Shown here: piece after piece, positions 14,656-22,068 of the stretch
Layout of the letters: every line of letters begins with the position of its first letter
How positions within the stretch are numbered: position 1 is the first letter of the stretch
From: an uncultured Alphaproteobacteria bacterium
GTDB taxonomy: Bacteria; Pseudomonadota; Alphaproteobacteria; Rickettsiales; CAIJLX01
DNA length: 33,001 bases
Assembly (NCBI GenBank): GCA_903821695.1
Contig: CAIJLX010000108.1
Location: 1 to 33,001 of the forward strand
Direction: 5' to 3'
Notes under the pieces: generated by a model
Database searches by the model: none
What the model was told of the DNA's origin: nothing
The model's input: the letters and a program-made list of their open reading frames with translations, nothing else
Position numbers and translations under genes: made by a program

Positions 14656-15818
14656 GCAAATTTCTCACACGCTGCTTCGAACTTTGGCAGGGCCTCATCG
14701 ATATGTTCTTTCTGCAAAATCAACGGCGGCATTACACGCAAGACATTATCGGATGCCTGTACGGTCAGCAATTTTTCTGCCCGCAGCGCATTCACAAAAT
14801 CTAAATTTGGTACCCGCATTTTAACGCCGATCATGAGGCCCACGCCGCGGATTTCTTCGATCACTTCGGGGAAGCGTTGGTGTAATGCTTTGAGCCGCTC
14901 GCGCAAATATATTCCCTGCGTCACGACATTATCCAAAAAGCCTTTTGACAGCAATTCATCAACCACGGCATTGCCCACCGCCATCGCGAGTGGGTTCGAA
15001 CCATAAGTCGAGCCATGGCTGCCTGGTTTCATGCCTTGCGCGGCTTTATCAGTTGCCAAACATGCGCCCATCGGGAAGCCGCCGCCGATGCCTTTGGCGG
15101 AAGAAGCGATATCGGGGTTCACACCCACCCATTCGTGGCTGAAGAGTTTGCCGGTTCTGCCCATGCCGCATTGTACAGCGTCATACATTAGCAATAACCC
15201 ATGTTTATCGCAGAGTTCTCGCAGGGCTTTGAGGAAGCCTTCGGGCGCTGGTTTGATGCCGCCTTCGCCCTGGATCGGCTCGATTAAGATGCCGCCGGTT
15301 TGTGGGGTGATGGCTTTTTTGACGGCTTCTAAATCGCCGTAATCGACATGGTCAAAACCATCGACCAATGGCTCGAAACCTTTGGTGTTTTTGCCGGGTT
15401 CGCCGGCGGAAATGGTGGCCAAGGTGCGGCCGTGGAAGGCGCCCATGAAGCAGACGATGCGGTATTTATCGGGGTTGCCGGTTTCGTCGTGATATTTGCG
15501 GATCATTTTTATGCCGCATTCGACGGCCTCAGCACCGGAATTACAGAAAAATACCTTATCCGCAAAGCTATTGGCGACGAGTTTTTCGGCCAACGGCTCC
15601 AGGCCCTGGATTTGATAGAGGTTTGACACATGCCAGAGTTTTTTAGCTTGCTCGGTGAGGGCTTTGACGAGTTTCGGATGGCTGTGGCCCAAGGAATTCA
15701 CCGCAATTCCCGCCGCAAAATCCAAATATTTCTCGCCTTCGGGCGTAAAAAGATACACCCCTTCGCCATGGCTAAAAGTCAGGTTTGTGCGGTTATAAAC
15801 TGGTAAAACAGCAGACAT
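14652..15818 (-). CDS. argD: Acetylornithine aminotransferase
   Basis: A PLP-dependent class-III aminotransferase that turns N-acetylglutamate semialdehyde into N-acetylornithine. Landmarks are FCNSGAEAVECGIKMIRKYH, FHGRTLATISAG, YDAVQCGMGRTGKLF, and SSAKGIGGGFPMGA, whose Lys binds PLP; STYGSNPLA follows. From ATG 15818 it is 388 residues, the usual size; GTG 15851 would add 11 residues with no better ribosome site. MSAVLPVYNRTNLTF is a normal start for this family in the class. May also act on succinyl-diaminopimelate in lysine synthesis, as in E. coli. It overlaps argF by four bases. Confidence 0.95.
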   Translation of the reverse strand: MSAVLPVYNRTNLTFSHGEGVYLFTPEGEKYLDFAAGIAVNSLGHSHPKLVKALTEQAKKLWHVSNLYQIQGLEPLAEKLVANSFADKVFFCNSGAEAVECGIKMIRKYHDETGNPDKYRIVCFMGAFHGRTLATISAGEPGKNTKGFEPLVDGFDHVDYGDLEAVKKAITPQTGGILIEPIQGEGGIKPAPEGFLKALRELCDKHGLLLMYDAVQCGMGRTGKLFSHEWVGVNPDIASSAKGIGGGFPMGACLATDKAAQGMKPGSHGSTYGSNPLAMAVGNAVVDELLSKGFLDNVVTQGIYLRERLKALHQRFPEVIEEIRGVGLMIGVKMRVPNLDFVNALRAEKLLTVQASDNVLRVMPPLILQKEHIDEALPKFEAACEKFA

Positions 15819-15869
15819 AAGAAGCGAGGGATTATGGCTGTTTTCCGCCACAAGTCAAATTGTTCCGTG

Positions 15870-16748
15870 TTATTTTCCCGGCTTTGCCGCCTGCAATTTG
15901 CGGTCAGGGGATTCGCCGGTGAGTTTCATTTCGACATTGGAGAAGGGGATGCGGATGTTGGCGGCGGTAAGGGCGTGGAGCACGCGTTTGCGTATATCGC
16001 TGCTGTATTTGACGGTGTTACTGACGTCTTCGATAAAGAAGCGTAATTCAACCAGCAAGCCAGTGGGGCTAAAATCGCGGAAATTGACGCTAGGCGCTGG
16101 GTTTTTGAGGGCGCCGGGATAGTCTTTTGCGCAAGCAAGAAGGGCTTCTTCGAGCTGTTCGATATTGCTCGTATAATCCACAGTTACAGGAATATCGATG
16201 CGGGCCATGCGGTCATGGTGCGACCAGTTTTTGACGGCGTTTTGCAGCAGATCCGAGTTCGGGATGATAACGGTTGCGCGGTGAAAAGTTTCAATCTCGG
16301 TTGAGCGCACACGGATGCTGGTTATGATGCCTTCGTTAAGGCCAACAACGACCCAATCGCCCACTTTTACGGGGCGTTCGATGAGCAAGATGATGCCGGA
16401 AACGAAATTATTTACGATATTTTGTAAGCCAAAACCGATACCAACCGAAAGTGCACCGGCGATCAAAGCGATGCTTGAAAGGTTGATGCCTAAAATCGAC
16501 ATCGCGATCAGTAAACCTAACAGGGTGCTGATATACCCAGTAAAAGTGATGATGGAATCTTTTAAGCCCGAATCTAAATGCGTGCGGGGGAAGATTTTTG
16601 TATGCAACAAACTTTGGCAAAGCCTTGCAAACACGCGGAAGGCGATGAAAGTAATGAGTGCAATAACCACATCCACCGGCTGAATTTTAAAGCTACCGAT
16701 GGTGATGCTATAATGCAGCCATTCTTTCATTTCAGGGGTGAGTGTCAT
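15870..16748 (-). CDS. MscS-family mechanosensitive ion channel
   Basis: This 292-residue inner-membrane channel opens under membrane tension to relieve osmotic shock. It has N-terminal helices (about 22-42, 62-82, 90-110), then the pore-lining pattern ALSVGIGFGLQNIVNNFVSGIILL with the Gly/Ala-rich packing surface, followed by the beta domain motif IERPVKVGDWVVVGLNEGIITSIRVRSTEIETF and PNSDLLQNAVKNWSH. The C-terminal alpha/beta part ends with a Lys-rich tail. Length suits a small MscS. Its ATG overlaps the stop of the ABC permease by four bases, so the two are co-expressed. Confidence 0.92.
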   Translation of the reverse strand: MTLTPEMKEWLHYSITIGSFKIQPVDVVIALITFIAFRVFARLCQSLLHTKIFPRTHLDSGLKDSIITFTGYISTLLGLLIAMSILGINLSSIALIAGALSVGIGFGLQNIVNNFVSGIILLIERPVKVGDWVVVGLNEGIITSIRVRSTEIETFHRATVIIPNSDLLQNAVKNWSHHDRMARIDIPVTVDYTSNIEQLEEALLACAKDYPGALKNPAPSVNFRDFSPTGLLVELRFFIEDVSNTVKYSSDIRKRVLHALTAANIRIPFSNVEMKLTGESPDRKLQAAKPGK

Positions 16749-17524
16749 GTTTTAATCTTATAGCCTTTTTTCAAGATCATATACGCCACCACCCACAATA
16801 TAATATTGCCAGCAGTGATAAAGATGGCGCCCAATAGCATGTTGCCATCGCTGTAGCCGGTCATGCCGTAGCGGAAACCGTCGATCATGTAGAAGAAGGG
16901 GTTGAAGTGGGTGATGATATACCAAACTTCGGGCAGGCGGTGGACGGAATAAAACGTGCCAGCGAGGAAGGAGAGGGGGGTGATGATATAGCTGGTAATC
17001 GCCGCCATTTGGTCGAACGAATCAGCGATGATGCCGCTGATCATGCCCAGCAACGAGAGCAGCAAGCAAGCGCTGACGGAGTAAAAGAGAACCACCCAAA
17101 AATGTTCGATATAAATAGCCGAAAATGCCCATACCGAGATCCATACCATCACGCCGACCATCAGGCCACGGGTCACTCCGGCCATCACCATCGCGAACAA
17201 CATTTCTCCCGCTGAGATTGGGGGAATCAGGTAATCCACAACCGTACCGAGCACTTTTCCCATGATGAGGGAGGAGGAGGTATTGGCAAACGATTGCTGA
17301 ATCATGGTCATCATAATGAGCCCTGCGCCCATGAATTGGCCGAAGGGAACGCCCTGTATTTCGCCGATGTTTTGGCCGAACGCCAACAGGAAAATCGCTA
17401 GGAATAACATGGCGTTAACCATGGGCGCGATGAGGGTTTGGTTATAAACTTTAAGGAAACGGCCAATTTCCTTCTTATAGAGGGTCCAGAGACCCGGCCA
17501 ATTGATGGTGCTGAAATAGGTCAT
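16745..17524 (-). CDS. ABC-2 type transporter permease
   Basis: A 259-residue inner-membrane protein with six helices and the ABC-2 layout: an N-terminal amphipathic segment (WTLYKKEIGRFLKVYNQTLIAPMVNAMLFLAIF), GAGLIMMTMIQQSFANTSSSLIMGKVLGT, and LSFLAGTFYSVHRLPEVW...INPFFYMIDGFRYG near the end. Close to the family of YadH/NodJ-type permeases. It should need an ATPase subunit, but none is adjacent, so the partner is coded elsewhere or beyond. Start is ATG 17524; GTG 17530 would add two residues. Overlaps mscS by four bases. Confidence 0.88.
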   Translation of the reverse strand: MTYFSTINWPGLWTLYKKEIGRFLKVYNQTLIAPMVNAMLFLAIFLLAFGQNIGEIQGVPFGQFMGAGLIMMTMIQQSFANTSSSLIMGKVLGTVVDYLIPPISAGEMLFAMVMAGVTRGLMVGVMVWISVWAFSAIYIEHFWVVLFYSVSACLLLSLLGMISGIIADSFDQMAAITSYIITPLSFLAGTFYSVHRLPEVWYIITHFNPFFYMIDGFRYGMTGYSDGNMLLGAIFITAGNIILWVVAYMILKKGYKIKT

Positions 17525-17570
17525 GGGCACGCTCTAACAGTTTTGATAAAAGAATGCATTAAGATGTTTG

Positions 17571-17597
17571 TAATTATGTGATAATTAAGCGATAATT
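17571..17597. repeat. Three TAATT units phased by 11 bp before the EAL gene
   Basis: TAATT recurs at 17571, 17582 and 17593, each one helical turn apart, and two of the copies are preceded by GA to give GATAATT. The array overlaps the expected promoter/leader of the gene at 17602. It could be a binding site read on one face of the helix, or a bend. Confidence 0.4.
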
Positions 17598-17601
17598 GGG
17601 A

Positions 17602-18876
17602 ATGGCGGGGCTCATGCAGAAAATTCCCAAGACGGAATGTAACCTACTCAATTATACGGAATTTCTGGTGGCCTTGCAAAACACCTTGGCCGCCGGTTTT
17701 GCTCCTAAAAGCACACAAGCAACCTTCCTTGAAGTCTGCATCAATAACTATCCGAATATCATCAGCTGGTATGATTATGTGAGGGCGAATGAGATCGTCG
17801 CTGAGCTTGTTGGTCGTTTTGCGGAAATTTTGGATGGAGAGGATAGTCTCTCTCGCATGCATCTCGATCGCGTCTGGTTTTTGCTCAAAGGTTATACCGC
17901 GAAGGAACTCGAGAAAGCGGTCAAAAAAATTCATGATGTGGTGGAGAATTTCGAAAATAAACTCTTCCGCAAACCGATGCATATCGTTGCCAGCATCGGT
18001 AGTGTGAACCTGCCGAAATCAAACGGCACGGTGGATGAAATTCTGCACAAAGCCTATATCGCCCGCACCTCCGCCAATGGCACTAACTCGCTTTATTATG
18101 CGCGGTTTGAGGATATGGAAAGCGGCCTCATCGCCAGCCGCAACGAAGCGCAGGTGATGTATGACGTGCAGCAAATCATCGATAATGAACGTTTCCAAGC
18201 CGCCTATCAGCCCATTATCTGCGCCAAAACCGGCGAGACCGAATATTACGAATGCTTGCTGCGCATCACCAGCCCCGGCGAAGCTCCGGTTTCCGCTGGT
18301 GGCTTAATCCCAATCGCCGAGAAAATGAATTTCATTAAAGTGATCGATCGGATCATGCTGCAAAAAGTAGTCGAGCAACTCCGCCAAAACCCGAAATTAA
18401 AGCTGACCTTCAATATTTCAAACGCCACCACCGATGATGCCGAGTGGCTCAAAATGTGTAGCAAGCTTCTCAAAAACACCAGCATCAGCAGCCGTATCTT
18501 AATCGAAATTACCGAAACCGCCGCCCACAGAGACTTACGCGGCACGGCTTATTTCGTCGCCTCGCTTCAAGGCCTAGGTTGCCAAGTAGCGCTTGATGAT
18601 TTCGGCGCCGGCTACACCTCATTCCGCCAATTAAAAGCGCTATCAGTCGATATGGTCAAAATCGACGGTGCTTATATCAAAGACATCACCTCTAACCGCG
18701 ATAACCAAACCTTCGTCAAAACCCTCATCGATTTCACCAGCAACTACGGCCTTAAAACCGTGGCCGAATTCGTCGAAACCGGCGACGTCGCCAAAATGCT
18801 ACTCGATATGAACGTCGATTATTTGCAAGGTTACTATTTCGGCAAACCCCAAATGGATGCGCCTTGGAAGGAATAG
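17602..18876 (+). CDS. Degenerate-GGDEF/EAL protein, probable cyclic-di-GMP phosphodiesterase
   Basis: The C-terminal half (about 190-420) is an EAL domain with most of the catalytic set: YYECLLRI in place of EALLR, NISN, EITETAA, ALDDFGAGYTSFRQL, VKIDGAYI, VAEFVET, and QGYYFGKP. The Ala to Cys change in ECL is seen in functional EAL domains and need not abolish activity. The N-terminal part (about 60-170) looks like a decayed GGDEF domain: HLDRVWFLLKG where the GGDEF loop should be, then ASIGSVNLPKSNGTVDEILHKAYIARTSANG, so no cyclase activity. No membrane helix or sensor domain is apparent, so cytosolic. The start could be ATG 17602 or 17614. Convergent with the gene at 18878; the stops are one base apart. 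Confidence 0.85.
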   Translation: MAGLMQKIPKTECNLLNYTEFLVALQNTLAAGFAPKSTQATFLEVCINNYPNIISWYDYVRANEIVAELVGRFAEILDGEDSLSRMHLDRVWFLLKGYTAKELEKAVKKIHDVVENFENKLFRKPMHIVASIGSVNLPKSNGTVDEILHKAYIARTSANGTNSLYYARFEDMESGLIASRNEAQVMYDVQQIIDNERFQAAYQPIICAKTGETEYYECLLRITSPGEAPVSAGGLIPIAEKMNFIKVIDRIMLQKVVEQLRQNPKLKLTFNISNATTDDAEWLKMCSKLLKNTSISSRILIEITETAAHRDLRGTAYFVASLQGLGCQVALDDFGAGYTSFRQLKALSVDMVKIDGAYIKDITSNRDNQTFVKTLIDFTSNYGLKTVAEFVETGDVAKMLLDMNVDYLQGYYFGKPQMDAPWKE

Positions 18877-18877
18877 A

Positions 18878-19828
18878 TTAGCGGGATCTTTCTTCTTCAC
18901 CGCCGCGTTGAACTTTTTCCTTAAATGTTGGGCGGGTGTGAAGTGCCTCATGGAGTATAATCATCTCAGAAGATGGATCGGTTGCTAAATAACGGGTAGC
19001 AGTGATACGTCCTGGTTCATCCGGTAAAGAGCCTTCAATTGTTGCTTTGAAGGTAATAAAATCGCCATTGGCATCGGTTGCTGGAGGTAAAGTTAGAAAT
19101 TGGGGCCAAAATTCTTCCGGATTTAAATCAAACATTTTTTTTAATGCTGCTAATTCCCCTGAAATTTCTTGTGTAGGTTCTAGGCTTATTAATTGAATAG
19201 GCCGGCCTGCATTGCTGGCACCCGCTAACAGAAGGTAATATTTTGCCATTTCATATTGTTGGTTGAGAACTTCTAGTTCCTGTGGGCTTGGCTTTTTGCT
19301 ATTTAAGAGTGCTGCAAGAACGGGCCTGATACGGCCCTCATCCTCAACCGCATGCTCAAGTTCATGCCTGCCATCGGCAATTTTTTGCAGGTTCTCTTGG
19401 ATAGCTTTAGGATCCAATTCTGCGAAAGGTGCGTTGAGGGCATTCACTGTCTCATTCCATAAAACAAATGGTGAGTTACTCAAATCGGCAATTTCAAGTA
19501 CACCCATACGCCTGCTTTTCTGAGCCAGCTGGATATCGATACTTTTGAGCAATTCTTGTGCCTTTTCTAACGGAAATCTCTCCTGCATAAGATCGTCTAG
19601 CATTTTGCCATAGAAGTAAGACTCCAGTATCTCCGGAGAAATATGCCCTGCATCTAGCAATGCCTGGTAAGGCTCAATATTTGCTGTAGCCATGATGGGA
19701 GAAGTAAGGTCTGGCAAAGGGCCTTTTGCCACCTGGTTGCTCCAGAATAATCCGAGCCCCGCTATAATAGAAGCAGCAAGAGTAAGTGGACCTCTCAAGG
19801 GAATTTTTTTATTGTTTTGGTCGCTCAT
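18878..19828 (-). CDS. Unknown membrane-anchored protein with two HExxH motifs (316 aa)
   Basis: A single helix near residues 12-30 anchors the protein; the rest should be periplasmic. HELEH (155-159) and HEALH (293-297, in MIILHEALHTRPTF) are both HExxH zinc-peptidase patterns, the second close to the C-terminus, where the typical downstream third ligand has little room (about 19 residues). Either the peptidase is unusual or one or both motifs are chance. Family unknown. GGAAGG precedes ATG 19828. The gene diverges from 19935 and shares with it an intergenic region carrying two CtrA-type boxes, so cell-cycle control is possible. Confidence 0.65.
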   Translation of the reverse strand: MSDQNNKKIPLRGPLTLAASIIAGLGLFWSNQVAKGPLPDLTSPIMATANIEPYQALLDAGHISPEILESYFYGKMLDDLMQERFPLEKAQELLKSIDIQLAQKSRRMGVLEIADLSNSPFVLWNETVNALNAPFAELDPKAIQENLQKIADGRHELEHAVEDEGRIRPVLAALLNSKKPSPQELEVLNQQYEMAKYYLLLAGASNAGRPIQLISLEPTQEISGELAALKKMFDLNPEEFWPQFLTLPPATDANGDFITFKATIEGSLPDEPGRITATRYLATDPSSEMIILHEALHTRPTFKEKVQRGGEEERSR

Positions 19829-19860
19829 AAATGGCCTTCCACCATTTTAACGATGATAAC

Positions 19861-19911
19861 TTAAGAAAACGTTAAGTGCCTTAATAAGTTGGCTTGTTAA
19901 GAAAATATTAA
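19861..19911. promoter_or_regulatory. Two CtrA-type boxes (TTAA-N7-TTAA)
   Basis: TTAA-GAAAACG-TTAA at 19861-19875 and TTAA-GAAAATA-TTAA at 19897-19911 both have the 7-base spacing of the CtrA recognition site, and share GAAAA in the spacer. They lie 36 bases apart in the gap between two divergent unknown genes. The second box would cover the -35 region of a promoter with TATAAT at 19923, a position typical of CtrA-activated promoters. CtrA is the alphaproteobacterial cell-cycle regulator. AT-rich DNA makes single matches common, but two correct ones within 51 bases are less expected. Confidence 0.55.
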
Positions 19912-19922
19912 CTTAATTTCCT

Positions 19923-19928
19923 TATAAT
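19923..19928 (+). promoter_or_regulatory. -10 box TATAAT just before the 19935 gene
   Basis: TATAAT ends six bases before the GTG at 19935. No normal -35 box is at the right distance, but the second CtrA-type box occupies that place. If used, the transcript would start at or near the GTG itself, giving a leaderless or nearly leaderless mRNA. Alternatively the real start codon lies further in. Confidence 0.4.
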
Positions 19929-19934
19929 AAGAGG

Positions 19935-21059
19935 GTGCACGATAAACCACAGATCATATTTAACCCTATTTATTACCGGCTAGAGGCGGAGCAGATTGCG
20001 CCCTTTTTAGGTGCTGGAATGGAGCTTATTGTCGTTCCTGGGAGCGCAGTATTACTAGGAAAGAAGAGTGCTTTGCATCGCGCATGCGCACGTTTGAACG
20101 TAGATGTTCTGGTAGATCACCTTATTCACTTGCCGGGCGATGCGAAACATCTCTACCGCAATGCAACCAGTGACCCGCTGTTGAATGTGTTAGAGATGGC
20201 GACGGATAATGTCCCTTTTCGAATGGGGTTATCAGATACAATCTCGCGGCTGGTTGAGGCGATTGATAAGAATAAAGAAGGCTATTTTAAGCAATGTTCG
20301 GATGTACTGACCCATTATTTAAACATCGAATTAGCGCATGCACCTCGAAATTCGCCAGAAGCTATCGTTAGACTTCGAATGTATCCCCAATATTATATCG
20401 ATAACCAGCAGGATGGTTTGCCTGCTCGCTCTATCCAGAAAATAGAGCAAGAAATAGAGAAGTTACCTCCGTTGCTTCGCCGCTATCATGAGAAAGAACT
20501 GATCGATATTGCAATACAGCCAAGTTATGCCTCCTCACAATTACTTCCGGCAATTCGCACTGTTGTCATCGGCACTTTGGCCTTGGATCTGGAAACACCA
20601 AAACACAAAAGCAGTCTTCCGCAATCCATGTTGCGGGAAGGATTGCGCCGTAGTGGTGATGTTGCAATCGGTTTTTCAAAATCCCCAGAATGGATCGCTG
20701 CCTGCGAAGAACAGATGAGGCACGGCCTTACCGATGCAGAAAATTTTCTGAAGGCAACACGGTCTGCCCCTAAAGCAACCCTCGAAGAGTATAAAGAGAG
20801 TGGCTGGCCTATTGCAGCTGAAATGCTAGCCAATTATTTTTATGCAAAAGACGAATTAGAATCCATGCACTCGCGAGCCGGCTGCGGGAATCCATTATCC
20901 TGGGTAATGATGGTGAAAGGCAAAGAAACACATATAGATTCAAACCTTGCCAAACTCTTTCCCGAAGTGCACCACCTCGCTAAAGACTTCGAACCACAAT
21001 TAGAGGCATACCTAAACCAAAAACATGGCCGGCCCAAAAGCGTTAAGGGCAGGGGTTAG
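19935..21059 (+). CDS. Unknown cytoplasmic protein (374 aa)
   Basis: I recognise no family. There is no signal peptide or membrane helix. The opening resembles an alpha/beta nucleotide-binding-like strand-loop (MELIVVPGSAVLLGKKSALHRACARLNVDVLVDHLIHLPG), but no P-loop. The rest is mainly helical with few cysteines (RACARL, KQCSD, AACEEQ, AGCGNP). The frame begins with GTG, and AAGAGG lies too close for a standard ribosome site. It ends with a basic tail (HGRPKSVKGRG), overlapping the convergent aldo-keto reductase gene by 17 bases. CtrA-type boxes upstream suggest expression at a cell-cycle stage; that is inference. Confidence 0.7.
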   Translation: MHDKPQIIFNPIYYRLEAEQIAPFLGAGMELIVVPGSAVLLGKKSALHRACARLNVDVLVDHLIHLPGDAKHLYRNATSDPLLNVLEMATDNVPFRMGLSDTISRLVEAIDKNKEGYFKQCSDVLTHYLNIELAHAPRNSPEAIVRLRMYPQYYIDNQQDGLPARSIQKIEQEIEKLPPLLRRYHEKELIDIAIQPSYASSQLLPAIRTVVIGTLALDLETPKHKSSLPQSMLREGLRRSGDVAIGFSKSPEWIAACEEQMRHGLTDAENFLKATRSAPKATLEEYKESGWPIAAEMLANYFYAKDELESMHSRAGCGNPLSWVMMVKGKETHIDSNLAKLFPEVHHLAKDFEPQLEAYLNQKHGRPKSVKGRG

Positions 21060-22068
21060 AAAACTCTTTCTGAATTGCTTCCAGTTCCTGCAATATTTCT
21101 GGCGATAACGTAAGTTTTGTACTTTCGATATTACTCTTCAACTGTTCCATCGTCGTAGCGCCAATAATGTTGCTGGTGACAAACGGGCGGGTGGTTACGA
21201 ATTGTAGGGCGAGTTGAGAAAGCTGCAGGTTATGCTTTTTCGCAAGCTCTATATATTTATCCGTCGCCGCGAAACCATAGGGGTTGTTATAGCGCTGGAA
21301 GCGGGAATAGAGGGTTAGGCGGGAACCTTTGGGCATTTCGCCGCCCGCGTATTTGCCGGTGAGCATGCCAAAGGCCAGCGGCGAATAGGCGAGTAGGCCG
21401 ACTTTTTCTTTGATTGCCATTTCGGCGAGGCCGATTTCGAAGCTGCGGTTGAGCAAGTTATATGGGTTTTGGATGCTGACGGGGCGGGTTTTGTGCATGA
21501 GGGCACGATGCACGCCGTAGGGCGTTTCGTTGGAGAGGCCTATATGGCGGATTTTTCCGGCCTTCACAAAATCGGTTAATACATCAAGCGTTTCTTCGAG
21601 TGGAATGCTGATATCGTCCGGCTTGTGGGTATAGCCCAAAATGCCGAAGCAATTGGTGCTGCGGTCGGGCCAGTGGAGTTGGTAGAGGTCGATGTAATCC
21701 GTGCGTAGACGCTTTAAGCTTTTTTCGAGAGCGATGGCGATGTGTTCGCGGCTGAGGCGGGTTTCGCCACGGCCGAGATAATCAAATGCGCTGGAGCGGC
21801 CAGTGACTTTGGTGGCGATGATGAGCTTGTCGCGATCTTTGCGTTTCTCTAGCCATGTGCCGATATATTCCTCAGTTTTGCCTTGGGTTTCGGCTTTGGG
21901 TGGCACGGGATACATTTCGGCGGTGTCGATGAAGTTGATGCCTTGGCTGACGGCGTAATCTAACTGCTCATGCGCTTCAAGCTCGGTATTTTGTTCGCCA
22001 TAGGTCATGGTGCCGAGGCACAGGGCGCTCACTTTGAGATTGGTGTTTCCGAGTTGTCTATATTCCAT
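21043..22068 (-). CDS. NADPH-dependent aldo/keto reductase (Tas-like)
   Basis: A 341-residue member of the aldo/keto reductase superfamily that reduces carbonyl compounds with NADPH. Visible are the start MEYRQLGNTNLKVSALCLGTM, INFIDTAEMYP (catalytic Asp and Tyr), LIIATKV (Lys), and DYIDLYQLHWPDR (His), so the catalytic tetrad is complete; the C-terminal part carries the NADPH-binding region with TSNIIGATTMEQLKSNI. The AEMYPVPPKAETQGKTEEYIG stretch is diagnostic of the Tas subgroup. The ATG overlaps the putA end by 11 bases with GGAG nine bases upstream, so it forms an operon with putA. Confidence 0.93.
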   Translation of the reverse strand: MEYRQLGNTNLKVSALCLGTMTYGEQNTELEAHEQLDYAVSQGINFIDTAEMYPVPPKAETQGKTEEYIGTWLEKRKDRDKLIIATKVTGRSSAFDYLGRGETRLSREHIAIALEKSLKRLRTDYIDLYQLHWPDRSTNCFGILGYTHKPDDISIPLEETLDVLTDFVKAGKIRHIGLSNETPYGVHRALMHKTRPVSIQNPYNLLNRSFEIGLAEMAIKEKVGLLAYSPLAFGMLTGKYAGGEMPKGSRLTLYSRFQRYNNPYGFAATDKYIELAKKHNLQLSQLALQFVTTRPFVTSNIIGATTMEQLKSNIESTKLTLSPEILQELEAIQKEFSNPCP

